Source of the DNA: Blastococcus sp. CCUG 61487
GTDB taxonomy: Bacteria; Actinomycetota; Actinomycetes; Mycobacteriales; Geodermatophilaceae
Assembly: GCF_005222955.1 (NCBI RefSeq)
Contig: NZ_LWUA01000179.1
Span: 1 to 53,657 of the forward strand
DNA: 53,657 nucleotides
Direction: 5' to 3'
Shown here: one piece after another, positions 1 through 7,065 of the stretch
Layout: each line of letters starts with the position of its first letter
Numbering within the stretch: the first letter of the stretch is position 1
Program-made: the position numbers and the translations under genes
The notes under the pieces: generated by a model
What the model was told of the DNA's origin: nothing
Database searches by the model: none
What the model saw: only the letters and a program-made list of their open reading frames with translations

Positions 1-224
1 AGCAGCTCAGAGGCCGCCCTCAGTGCGTCTCCGAACGGGGTGCCGGGGGCCACCCGCTGGGCCATCTCCGAGCCGAGCGGGTCGGTGCTCGGCGGCGGGG
101 TGGTCGGGGTGTCGTCGTAGAGCACCCACTGCCCGGTGGCCAGCCGCGCCTGGGTGGAGGACGACGTCGACTCGGCCCAGTGGAGCCTGCCTGTGACGAG
201 CTCCTGGTAGATGGCGAGCGCCAT
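1..224 (-). CDS. Prophage protein of unknown function, cut by the left edge
   Basis: An open frame starts at an ATG preceded by a GAAGGGA ribosome site about six bases upstream and runs off the left edge, so only the first 74 residues are visible (beginning MALAIYQELVTGRLHW). It sits just downstream of the DUF1353 gene and shares its direction. The N-terminus is mildly hydrophobic, followed by a Thr/Pro-rich stretch around residues 42-47. I do not recognise the family. By position it belongs to the end of the late (lysis) operon or to whatever separates that operon from the integrase side of the prophage. Confidence 0.6.
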   Translation of the reverse strand, partial: MALAIYQELVTGRLHWAESTSSSTQARLATGQWVLYDDTPTTPPPSTDPLGSEMAQRVAPGTPFGDALRAASEL

Positions 225-244
225 GGGGATCCCTTCGGTCGGGG

Positions 245-745
245 TCAGCGACGCCGGCGGGCGACGGCGTGGACGAGGTGGTCGGTGGTGCGGACCGCAG
301 CCACCGCGGTGGCCGCGGTGGCGAGGGAGACGGCGAGCACGGCGGGGGCGTCGCGCCACCAGCCGGCACGCCGGGCGGGGTTGGCCAGCGCCCCCCAGCG
401 GACGCCTGTCCACATCAGCCAGCGGGTCGTGAAGCCGACCCCGGCTTCGCGCATGACCCGCCGGAAGAGGCCGTCGGTCTCTCGCGCGTCGACCGGCGGC
501 CGGCACCAGCAGTGCCGGTGCTGGGCCAGCTGGACGCACAGGTAGTCGTGCAGCACCGCGGCCTTCTCGTAGGCGCCGTGCGGAGGGAGCAGCGCCCAGA
601 ACAGCCTGGGCACGGTGGCCAGGTCGGTGGGGAAGTCGGAGGGGATGCTGATGACGTCGACCTGGCCGACGTAGTCCGTGGCGCCGACGGTGGCGTACTG
701 GCCGGCGCCGAGGTAGCGCAGCACCGGCCCGGCGGCGAAGGGCAT
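245..745 (-). CDS. DUF1353 family protein
   Basis: This 166-aa protein begins MPFAAGPVLRYLG and carries the hallmarks of DUF1353 proteins: a short beta-rich N-terminus, the segment SDFPTDLATVPRLFW, and AYEKAAVLHDYLC with a conserved His-Asp. The family is common in phages and prophages; its role is unknown, though the fold resembles small hydrolases. The C-terminal part (about residues 105-166) is a hydrophobic extension that could be membrane-associated. The ATG overlaps the stop of the upstream gene (TGATG), implying translational coupling in the lysis-end operon. Family assignment is good; function is not known. Confidence 0.75.
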   Translation of the reverse strand: MPFAAGPVLRYLGAGQYATVGATDYVGQVDVISIPSDFPTDLATVPRLFWALLPPHGAYEKAAVLHDYLCVQLAQHRHCWCRPPVDARETDGLFRRVMREAGVGFTTRWLMWTGVRWGALANPARRAGWWRDAPAVLAVSLATAATAVAAVRTTDHLVHAVARRRR

Positions 746-1128
746 CAGGACGGCTCCGGCGACCGCGCGGCGTGAGCTTGCTGCGTCTCGATGTGGTCGC
801 GGACGATCCGGTAGGACAGCCCGGCGCCGAGCAGCCGCGTCGCCTCGGCCTTGGCGGCCGGGAAGAGCGCGACCAGGTCGGCGAGGTCGTCGACCGTCTG
901 CTGCGACCACACGTCGGCGCGCGTGCGCTTGCCCTGCAGCCACGGCCCGACGACGGCCAGCCCCGCCAGGGCGACCCCGACCTTCATGTCGAGCCAGCCG
1001 GCCGCCGTCGGGGACACCGTGGCGATCAGGCCGCAGACGGCGGCCCAGCGGGCCTTCAGCGCAGCAGGCTCTGCGTAGCGGAGGTACTGGAGCGCGTCGG
1101 CCGCGGCCGTCCACAGGCGGTTGAGCAC
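745..1128 (-). CDS. Small membrane protein, holin candidate
   Basis: A 127-aa protein starting at GTG with a GGAG site seven bases upstream. Residues about 25-65 hold two closely spaced hydrophobic stretches separated by a short polar turn (WLDMK); a charged, Arg/Asp-rich soluble tail follows. Two short membrane helices plus a charged tail, two to three genes from an amidase, fit a class II holin. The sequence itself matches no holin family I can name. It is coupled to the DUF1353 gene through TGATG. Confidence 0.6.
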   Translation of the reverse strand: MLNRLWTAAADALQYLRYAEPAALKARWAAVCGLIATVSPTAAGWLDMKVGVALAGLAVVGPWLQGKRTRADVWSQQTVDDLADLVALFPAAKAEATRLLGAGLSYRIVRDHIETQQAHAARSPEPS

Positions 1129-1156
1129 GGGCAGCTCCTCGGGCGGTAGGGGCCGC

Positions 1157-1801
1157 TCAGCAGAGCAGCGGCAGGGCGCAGACGATGTCTCCGAGCAGGC
1201 CCCGGTCGGTGCGCTCGGGCGGGACCGGGGTCGGGCTTGCTGTGGCGGGCGGCGCCGGGGTGGTCGGCGGTGGCGAGGACGGCGCCGGGGCGGCAGCCGG
1301 GGGCTCCGAGGAGCCGCCGGACGCCGGCGGGGGCTGGAGCGGGCCGGGAGCCGGGGCGGTCGGGCCAGGCGGCGGCTCGGCTCCGGGTAGAGGCGGAACG
1401 CCGGGCTCGTCGCAAGCCAGCGCCTCCCGCAGCTCTTCCAGGTCGGACGGGCCGGCCGGCATCTGGCCCAGCACGGAGCACAGGTACCTGCGGACCTCGG
1501 CGTCCCGGGCGGCGCTCTGGTCGCGCTCCTGGTCCCGCTGGCGGGTGCGCTCCGCCCGCTCCTGCTCGAGCAGGTCCAGGCGCTCGTTCACCGCCGCAGA
1601 CTCCGCGGCCGACCGCTGCGCCTCCTCGTAGGTGGCGTACACGGCCAGCAGCGACACGGCCAGCGCCAGGCCGATGAGGACGAAGGCGATGGCCCGGCCG
1701 CGGCGCACCGTCCACCTCGTCGGACGGCGCGCCGGCGGGAGCGGGGCGTTGTCGTCGGGGATGGCCGGCACGGTCACGGCCGGCCACTGGCGGTGCGTCA
1801 C
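1157..1801 (-). CDS. Single-pass membrane protein with coiled coil and Pro-rich tail
   Basis: The 214-aa product has a Pro-rich N-terminus, a basic segment, one transmembrane helix at about residues 34-56, then a charged Arg/Glu/Gln coiled coil (about 58-100), and a long Pro/Ala/Ser-rich C-terminus of low complexity. That order (cytoplasmic N-terminus, helix, coiled coil, extended tail) is spanin-like in outline, but Gram-positive phages do not need spanins, so an accessory lysis or envelope role is only a guess. GTG start overlaps the upstream TGA (GTGA). Confidence 0.6.
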   Translation of the reverse strand: MTHRQWPAVTVPAIPDDNAPLPPARRPTRWTVRRGRAIAFVLIGLALAVSLLAVYATYEEAQRSAAESAAVNERLDLLEQERAERTRQRDQERDQSAARDAEVRRYLCSVLGQMPAGPSDLEELREALACDEPGVPPLPGAEPPPGPTAPAPGPLQPPPASGGSSEPPAAAPAPSSPPPTTPAPPATASPTPVPPERTDRGLLGDIVCALPLLC

Positions 1802-2130
1802 GAGGCCTCGCTCGGGTGGTCGACAGGAGGGATGGCCTTCGAGGTCAACCCGGCCGCGGCGAGCTCGTCGCGCAGCGCGTAGGAGTAGGCCCGCCAGCGG
1901 TCGCGGCTGCGCTCGATGCGCTGCCGCTCCGCGCGCTCCTCGGCGGCTTCCTTCGCCGAGGCGTCGGCGAGGTCGCGGAAGCCGGTCTGCACGTAGTTGC
2001 GGCGGGTCGCCAGCGCGGTCACCAGGGCCGCGACGCCGCCACCGCCGAGCAGCGCCAACGCGATGACGATCAGGGTGGGGACAGAACTGCTGTCGACGGC
2101 GGCTGCCGCGACGGGCCCGACAGCGCGCAT
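1798..2130 (-). CDS. Single-pass membrane protein with charged helical tail, possible holin
   Basis: A 110-aa protein with a hydrophobic segment at about residues 17-42 (VPTLIVIALALLGGG...) followed by a highly charged helical region rich in Ala, Glu and Arg. An N-terminal membrane helix plus a charged tail is typical of small phage holins and holin-like proteins. It lies three genes after the endolysin and is coupled by GTGA to the next gene. There are three or four membrane proteins here, so which of them is the holin cannot be decided from sequence. Confidence 0.6.
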   Translation of the reverse strand: MRAVGPVAAAAVDSSSVPTLIVIALALLGGGGVAALVTALATRRNYVQTGFRDLADASAKEAAEERAERQRIERSRDRWRAYSYALRDELAAAGLTSKAIPPVDHPSEAS

Positions 2131-2136
2131 CCGGGC

Positions 2137-2580
2137 CTACTCCTGTCCGTGAGGGGGCGCCTCCGCAGGCGTGATGGGCTTCGCCAGCAGCACGAGCAGC
2201 CACAGCACCGTGAGCGAGAGGGGTTTCGACAGGGCGGGCCACACGACTTGGCCGCCGGTCACCAGCCACGACGCGACGAACGAGGCCGCGACCACCAGGT
2301 ACCAGACCATGCCGCCGGAGAGCACCCAGGCGAGGAGCTCGCCGGGGCGGGCGAGTGCGTAGATCAGGATGACCGCGGTGGTGAGGTAGATCAGCCCGAC
2401 GGTCTCGGGGCCGGGGAAGGCCCGGAACACCGCCCAGCTGGGGCTCTGCACCGCGCTGTCGCCGCCGTAGAGCAGGCCGGCGCCGTCGAACAGGGCGACG
2501 CCGGCCAGCACGAACCCCACGGCTCGCGCGGTGATGACCCTCACCGGCTGCTGATGCACTTCCCGGGGCCGCGGCGCCAT
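2137..2580 (-). CDS. Four-helix membrane protein, possible holin
   Basis: 147 aa, beginning MAPRPREVHQQP, with four predicted membrane segments at roughly residues 16-34, 49-70, 76-100 and 112-135, and a short charged C-terminus ending HGQE. It directly follows the amidase gene with a 17-base gap, the usual place for a holin, although four helices is more than most holins have. No family recognised. Confidence 0.65.
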   Translation of the reverse strand: MAPRPREVHQQPVRVITARAVGFVLAGVALFDGAGLLYGGDSAVQSPSWAVFRAFPGPETVGLIYLTTAVILIYALARPGELLAWVLSGGMVWYLVVAASFVASWLVTGGQVVWPALSKPLSLTVLWLLVLLAKPITPAEAPPHGQE

Positions 2581-2597
2581 GACAGCGAGCACCGCCG

Positions 2598-3578
2598 TCA
2601 GGCCGGGACGACGACGATGGCGGCGCTGGCGATCGCGTCCGGCTTCTTCTCCGCCCCGTGGTTGTGCAGGGTGACGGCGGTGAACCAGGTGACGTCCACG
2701 GTGGCCTGGAAGCCGGGGGCGAGCCACAGCTTCCAGTCGTTGTTCGGGGTGATGAGCGGGTGGCCGGTGCCGTCGCCGCGGACGCCCTTGGAGTAGACGA
2801 CCGCCCCGGACACCGAGTCGCCGGTGACGGTCAGCACCGCCTTGTGGCCCTCCGGCACGTAGGGGACGGTCAGGTGAACGCCTTCGCCAGCGGGGATCTG
2901 CATGGGGTCCTCCAGGACCAGGACGGAGGTGCGGGTGGACGTGCTCCCGGCCGCGGCGCGGCCGGCGTTGGGGTGGTCGGGCATGAGCTCGGCGAGCGCG
3001 ACACGGCACTCGTGGAAGAACTCCTCGGCCGGGAACGGCGCGGTCTTCGTGGTGCCGGGGTCGGTGCGGCGGCCCGGGTCGCGGTAGCCGTGGTAGGTGA
3101 ACCCGGACTCACCGCGGTCGGACTCCGCCTTCGTGATGAGCCGCAGTCGGGTCAGCGGCGCCTTGACGGCGCGCCGGTACTGCTGCTGCCGGACGAACGC
3201 GAGCGCCCCCTGCCGAAGGAACCCACGCCGCCGCTCGGGACTCATCCGCGCCCAGTCGATGGTGCGGCACACGAACGCGATCGCCAGCGCCCAGTTGTTG
3301 GAGCCGGTGGCGTCGTGGAACGCCCCGTGGACGTACTCCACCAACTGCAGGTTGGAGTCGGAGTCGGCGACGTCGTGGTAGGAGCCAGCGGTGGTGCGCC
3401 CGCGGATGTACTCGGCGAGGGCCTCGGCGCCCGTGTCGGGGCCGACCGTGTCCATCACACCTTCGGAGGTGTGCAGCACCGTGCACCCGGTGAGCGGCCG
3501 AGGCTGCCCGTTGGGCCAGCGGCGCTGGTCGTACCACTGGCGGGTGCCGAGCTTCTTGCCGGTCAGGTAGGCGGCCAT
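2598..3578 (-). CDS. Endolysin, N-acetylmuramoyl-L-alanine amidase type
   Basis: A 326-aa protein. The start MAAYLTG was chosen because GGAGG sits about seven bases upstream; a start 18 bases earlier lacks this. The N-terminal half resembles Amidase_2 / PGRP-like peptidoglycan amidases: VLHTSEG (His36, a likely zinc ligand), a central SYHDVADSDSNLQLV segment, NNWALAIAFV, and FTYHGYRDPGRRTDPG around residues 160-175, where the family usually has a catalytic His-Asp-Pro-Gly. From about residue 205 a separate beta-rich domain (VHLTVPYVPEGHKAVLTV) probably binds the cell wall or assists folding. There is no signal peptide, so export would depend on a holin. It leads the lysis group that follows the tail genes. 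Confidence 0.8.
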   Translation of the reverse strand: MAAYLTGKKLGTRQWYDQRRWPNGQPRPLTGCTVLHTSEGVMDTVGPDTGAEALAEYIRGRTTAGSYHDVADSDSNLQLVEYVHGAFHDATGSNNWALAIAFVCRTIDWARMSPERRRGFLRQGALAFVRQQQYRRAVKAPLTRLRLITKAESDRGESGFTYHGYRDPGRRTDPGTTKTAPFPAEEFFHECRVALAELMPDHPNAGRAAAGSTSTRTSVLVLEDPMQIPAGEGVHLTVPYVPEGHKAVLTVTGDSVSGAVVYSKGVRGDGTGHPLITPNNDWKLWLAPGFQATVDVTWFTAVTLHNHGAEKKPDAIASAAIVVVPA

Positions 3579-3604
3579 CGTCGCTCCTCCGGGCATGGAT
3601 GGGG

Positions 3605-3628
3605 CCCGGCCGCCGGACGGCGGTCGGG
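3605..3628 (-). terminator. Hairpin between tail and lysis genes
   Basis: A ten-base-pair stem with one G-T pair and a GGAC tetraloop lies in the 67-base gap between the last tail-region gene and the amidase. There is no U-tract, so it may attenuate transcription or stabilise or process the mRNA rather than terminate. Confidence 0.4.
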
Positions 3629-3645
3629 TGCGGGTGGTGAGGGGA

Positions 3646-3954
3646 CTACTCGGCGGGTGAGGCGCTGGCGGCGGCTCGCTTGCGCGGGGTGCGCTGCGGC
3701 TTCGCGCCGGGGCGCGGCTTGGTCCCGGTCGTCGTCTGAGCGGGCTGGCCGGTGGCGGCGGCCAGCTGCTCCTGGGTCTCGCGCAGCTGCTGGGCGAGAG
3801 CGCCCATCATCAGGTCGCGGATGATGACCTCGACGTAGGGGCCGGCGACCGGGTGCTGCCGGGCCCGGGCGAGGACCTCGTCGCGGTCGATCTCCACCTG
3901 GGCGACCGACTTCGCTGGGGCCTGGGGCTCGGCGGCTCCTGGGGCGTTGCTCAC
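3646..3954 (-). CDS. Small acidic/basic phage protein, unknown
   Basis: 102 aa starting at GTG (overlapping GTGA). The middle is helical (VAQVEIDRDEVLARARQHP, then DLMMGALAQQLRETQEQLAAA, likely coiled coil), and the C-terminus is Lys/Arg/Ala/Pro-rich and probably disordered. It follows the tail-fibre genes and precedes the endolysin. No family recognised; a tail-fibre assembly or structural accessory role is possible. Confidence 0.6.
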   Translation of the reverse strand: MSNAPGAAEPQAPAKSVAQVEIDRDEVLARARQHPVAGPYVEVIIRDLMMGALAQQLRETQEQLAAATGQPAQTTTGTKPRPGAKPQRTPRKRAAASASPAE

Positions 3955-4193
3955 GCGATGTTCCTCGTCTCCTGGTAGGTGGTCAGGTCGGCCACGGCGG
4001 CCGGCCCGATGATCAGTCCGGTGCAGCCGAACGGGGCGCCGGGGCGCTCCTCGACGCAGAAGTCCAGCTGCCGCTGTCGCAGCGGCTCGTCCGGGTGCCG
4101 GCCGGCCACCTTGGTGGCGATCTGCGCTCGGCCGTTGCCGAGGTCCAGGCCGCACTTGTCGCAGTGGTAGTGGCCGTCGTCGCGCAGGCTCAC
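3951..4193 (-). CDS. Small zinc-ribbon-like phage protein
   Basis: 80 aa from a GTG that overlaps the upstream stop (GTGA). The N-terminus HYHCDKCGLDLG has a CxxC pair, and later Cys residues (LDFCVE, PFGCTG) could complete a zinc site. Small Cys-pair proteins of this type follow fibre genes in several actinophages without known function. Confidence 0.6.
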   Translation of the reverse strand: MSLRDDGHYHCDKCGLDLGNGRAQIATKVAGRHPDEPLRQRQLDFCVEERPGAPFGCTGLIIGPAAVADLTTYQETRNIA

Positions 4194-5905
4194 GGCTTCC
4201 CGTCCTTCCTCAGGTCGTCCACCTGGTCGGCGAGCTCCCCGACCGCGCCGACCAGGCGGGAGACGACCGCGTAGAGGTCCACGCCGAGCCCGCTGGAGCC
4301 CTGCACCTGCATCTCGGGGTGCACGTCCTGGGCCACCAGGCCGATGTACTCGCGATCGTCGCCCGCGGCGATCAGCTCGTCGGTCTCGACGTCGTCGAAG
4401 CCGTGGCGGATCTTCGGCGCCTTCGCCGGCGGCTTCATCCGGTACCGCTTGGGGCGCATCCCGCGCAGCATCGCCAGAGAGCCGGTGGCCTCGCGGATGT
4501 TCGTCTTCCCGGCCGCGTCGGACTGGATCTCGTAGCCGGCCGCCCACACGTGCACGAACCCGGTGTCGGGTCCGTCCCGGACCTCGAGGCGGGTGGGTGC
4601 TCCCAGCGCGTCGTACCAGGCGCGCAGCGACACCCCGACCGAGCGGGTGTTGACCAGCTTCAGCCGGGCTGACATGTCGAAGTTGCCGGCGTCCGGGGGG
4701 ATGAACGCCGAGAACGAGGCGGTGTTGTTGCGGAAGATGACCTCGCCGTTGTCGGCGAAGCTCTGGTAGCGGTTCGCGGTGCTGGTGGCGAACATGACGT
4801 TGCCGTTGGCGCCGAACCGCTGGAACCGGGAACCGTCGTCGCCCCAGTGGATCATGTCCGTGGGATTGACCCTGAACAGTTCCTTCATGTTCGCGTTCGG
4901 GCTGGCCTTGTCCGGCACGTGGATCACGCTGAAGTAGTGGCCGCTGGCCGCCGCGGCGCCGCCGACCTTGACCGCCACCAGCTTGCTGTTGAGGAAGATC
5001 TCCTCGTCGGACTCGATCTGGATGTTGTTCCAGGTGGCTGAGGCGCCCGGCACCGGCAGGATCATCTGGATGGCCTGGAAGCCGGAGCCGACGCTGAACG
5101 AGCGCACGATCCCGTCGACCCCGGGCTGACCGGATTCGAACCGGACCTCACCGATCGACCCGGAGGCGCCGACGATGACGCGGCGGGTGCCGGGCGGGCC
5201 GGTGACGATCTGCCCCATCAGCAGGTTGTTCTTGCCGTCGAGGTGGATCGTGAGCGTCTCGTCGTCGTCGAAGCCCTGCAGCGCGAGCGAGTTCAGCTCG
5301 TACCGCTGCCCGGAGTAGGCGCTCGCGACGCGGCCGCCGATGATCAGGTCGAACATTGCGGTACCACCGACGAGCTTGGCGACGGTGAGCGAGGACAGCA
5401 CCTCGTCGCCGAAGGTGGCCGGCTCCCACGAGTCGCCGTCCCACGCCCATGCGCCGACGATCGGGCCGATGGCCGACTCGCGCTTGAACCAGGGGTCGCC
5501 GACCGCCGTGCCCGGCCCGGACGGGTCCTCGAGCGAGAACGACACCTTGTTCTTGCCGTTCGCGGCGGTCATGCCGACCGTGATCTTCTCGACGACCGTC
5601 GGGTACAGCTCCCGCTCGGTGATCGCCCCTTCGGCGATCCGCCCAGGGCGCAGCACCGGGGTCGCGCCGTGCAGCTCGAGCTCGACCTCGTCGCCGGCGG
5701 CGGGCAGGAAGTGCGAGCCGGCCGCCAGGTCGGGCAGCTCCTCGGCGCCGGGCACGGCGACGGTGAAGGTCCCGGTCGCCGGGTCGGTGTCGGTGACAGT
5801 CAGCCGGCGGATGCTGGGGATCTGCCCCCGCACCTCGGCGAGCTCCTCGCGGAGCGCTTCGAGCTCGAGCACCAGCGGGTCGTCGAGGGGCAGCGTCGCG
5901 GTCAT
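4190..5905 (-). CDS. Tail fibre / minor tail protein with C-terminal S74 autochaperone domain
   Basis: 571 aa. The first 50 residues are helical (trimerising coiled coil likely), followed by a beta-rich shaft. The last ~110 residues match the peptidase S74 intramolecular chaperone: SDAAGKTNI with the Ser-Lys dyad (about Ser462 and Lys467), then MLRGMRPKRYRM, EYIGLVAQDVHPEMQV and a final helix (LVGAVGELADQVDDL). S74 domains drive trimer folding of phage fibres and are then cut off by self-cleavage before the Ser. This is therefore probably a trimeric receptor-binding or tip fibre whose mature form ends near residue 461. It is coupled to the upstream tail gene by TGATG. Confidence 0.85.
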   Translation of the reverse strand: MTATLPLDDPLVLELEALREELAEVRGQIPSIRRLTVTDTDPATGTFTVAVPGAEELPDLAAGSHFLPAAGDEVELELHGATPVLRPGRIAEGAITERELYPTVVEKITVGMTAANGKNKVSFSLEDPSGPGTAVGDPWFKRESAIGPIVGAWAWDGDSWEPATFGDEVLSSLTVAKLVGGTAMFDLIIGGRVASAYSGQRYELNSLALQGFDDDETLTIHLDGKNNLLMGQIVTGPPGTRRVIVGASGSIGEVRFESGQPGVDGIVRSFSVGSGFQAIQMILPVPGASATWNNIQIESDEEIFLNSKLVAVKVGGAAAASGHYFSVIHVPDKASPNANMKELFRVNPTDMIHWGDDGSRFQRFGANGNVMFATSTANRYQSFADNGEVIFRNNTASFSAFIPPDAGNFDMSARLKLVNTRSVGVSLRAWYDALGAPTRLEVRDGPDTGFVHVWAAGYEIQSDAAGKTNIREATGSLAMLRGMRPKRYRMKPPAKAPKIRHGFDDVETDELIAAGDDREYIGLVAQDVHPEMQVQGSSGLGVDLYAVVSRLVGAVGELADQVDDLRKDGKP

Positions 5906-7065
5906 CAGGCGGCCACCTCCTCGATGGGGAACATCCGGCCGTCACGGGCCAGGCGGGAGCTCCGGCAGCGCACCGTCATCTCGGCGCCGTCGCCGTCACC
6001 GACCTCGAGCGGCATGTCCAGCTCGTCGACCACGACGCCGCGGTAGTGGAACCCCGAGGCCGGCCGGTGCAGGACGACGGCCTCGTCGACGTACTGGCCG
6101 GCGTCGGGCGGACCGGTGAAGGTGGCGGTCTCGGTGCGGCCGAGCTCGTAGTCCAGGCGGGCGACGGCGGCCTGCATGGCCTGGTCCACGGAGTGGAAGT
6201 GCTGGTTGACCAGCGTCGGGGCCGGCCGGGGCCCGTAGCGGCCGCGCGCGTACGTCCGCGACGTCGGGTCCAGGTCCTGGGCGACCGCGCGGATCCGGCC
6301 GTCCGGGGACTCGGCGATCACCACGTTGAAGATCGTGTCGGTGTCGATCTTCTTCGTGACCTTGCCGAGCCGGCCGGTGCCCTCCGCGTACATGGCGACC
6401 GGCGCATCGGACTGCGGACCCGACATGGCGAACACCGCCTGGCCGGTGCGGTCGTGGAACAGGATGCCGCCCACCGAGGCGGCGAGCTCGCGGGCGGCGT
6501 CCCACACGTTGGTGGTCGACGGGTAGAGCAGCGGGCCGCAGGTGAAGCCGGTGCGCATCGCCAGCAGCGTGACCGTCGGGTTGCGCGCGGCCAGCAGCAT
6601 CCGGATGGCCACCTCGATGGGGGTGCCGGCGCGGACGGTGAGCGCGTTGAGCATCTGCCCCTGGTAGATCAGTGCCCGGTCCTGCCCGGTCAGCCGGATC
6701 GTCAGCCCGTCGGGGGTGTCGTCGAGCTCGTGGGAGGTGAGCCCGAAGACGCCGAGCGGGGCGTACTCCCGCTCGCGGCGGCGCGGCGGCCCGAACACGA
6801 CGCCGCGGTACGGGGCGATCTCGCACTCGTCGGCGTTGAGCAGGTCACCGACGTCGCCCTTGCCGAGGGTCCCGGTGGGGTCGACCAGCGTGCAGCCGAC
6901 GCTGGCGCGCACCGAGCTCCCCGCCGAGGCCGACACCTCGCCGCCGATCGCCTTCAGCGTGTACGCCCAGGAGCCGCCGTGCAGGATGTCGACCTTCGTC
7001 GCGACGGTGTGGCCGCCGCGCGCGGTGCGCGCCCGCTCGGCCTCCGGGGTCCACATCCAGGCCAT
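5905..7065 (-). CDS. Minor tail protein (tail-tip, DUF5047-like)
   Basis: 386 aa beginning MAWMWTPEAERARTARGGH. The pattern of an N-terminal beta segment (VDILHGGSWAYTL), a central region GLTIRLTGQDRALIYQGQML and a C-terminal beta domain ending RCRSSRLARDGRMFP resembles the minor tail proteins of actinophages annotated as DUF5047, which sit between the large tip protein and the fibre. That assignment is from memory of the pattern and is moderately sure. The flanking genes (tip protein upstream, S74 fibre downstream) support a role in the baseplate or tail tip. Confidence 0.65.
   Translation of the reverse strand: MAWMWTPEAERARTARGGHTVATKVDILHGGSWAYTLKAIGGEVSASAGSSVRASVGCTLVDPTGTLGKGDVGDLLNADECEIAPYRGVVFGPPRRREREYAPLGVFGLTSHELDDTPDGLTIRLTGQDRALIYQGQMLNALTVRAGTPIEVAIRMLLAARNPTVTLLAMRTGFTCGPLLYPSTTNVWDAARELAASVGGILFHDRTGQAVFAMSGPQSDAPVAMYAEGTGRLGKVTKKIDTDTIFNVVIAESPDGRIRAVAQDLDPTSRTYARGRYGPRPAPTLVNQHFHSVDQAMQAAVARLDYELGRTETATFTGPPDAGQYVDEAVVLHRPASGFHYRGVVVDELDMPLEVGDGDGAEMTVRCRSSRLARDGRMFPIEEVAA

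Noticed and set aside
1-300. A second copy of the tRNA-Lys 3' end (attL)
   Set aside because: No match to the att segment near the left edge; the prophage continues beyond the window.
7-369. Minus-strand open frame overlapping the DUF1353 gene
   Set aside because: Pro/Arg-rich shadow frame; a different frame starting at 224 has a ribosome site and normal composition.
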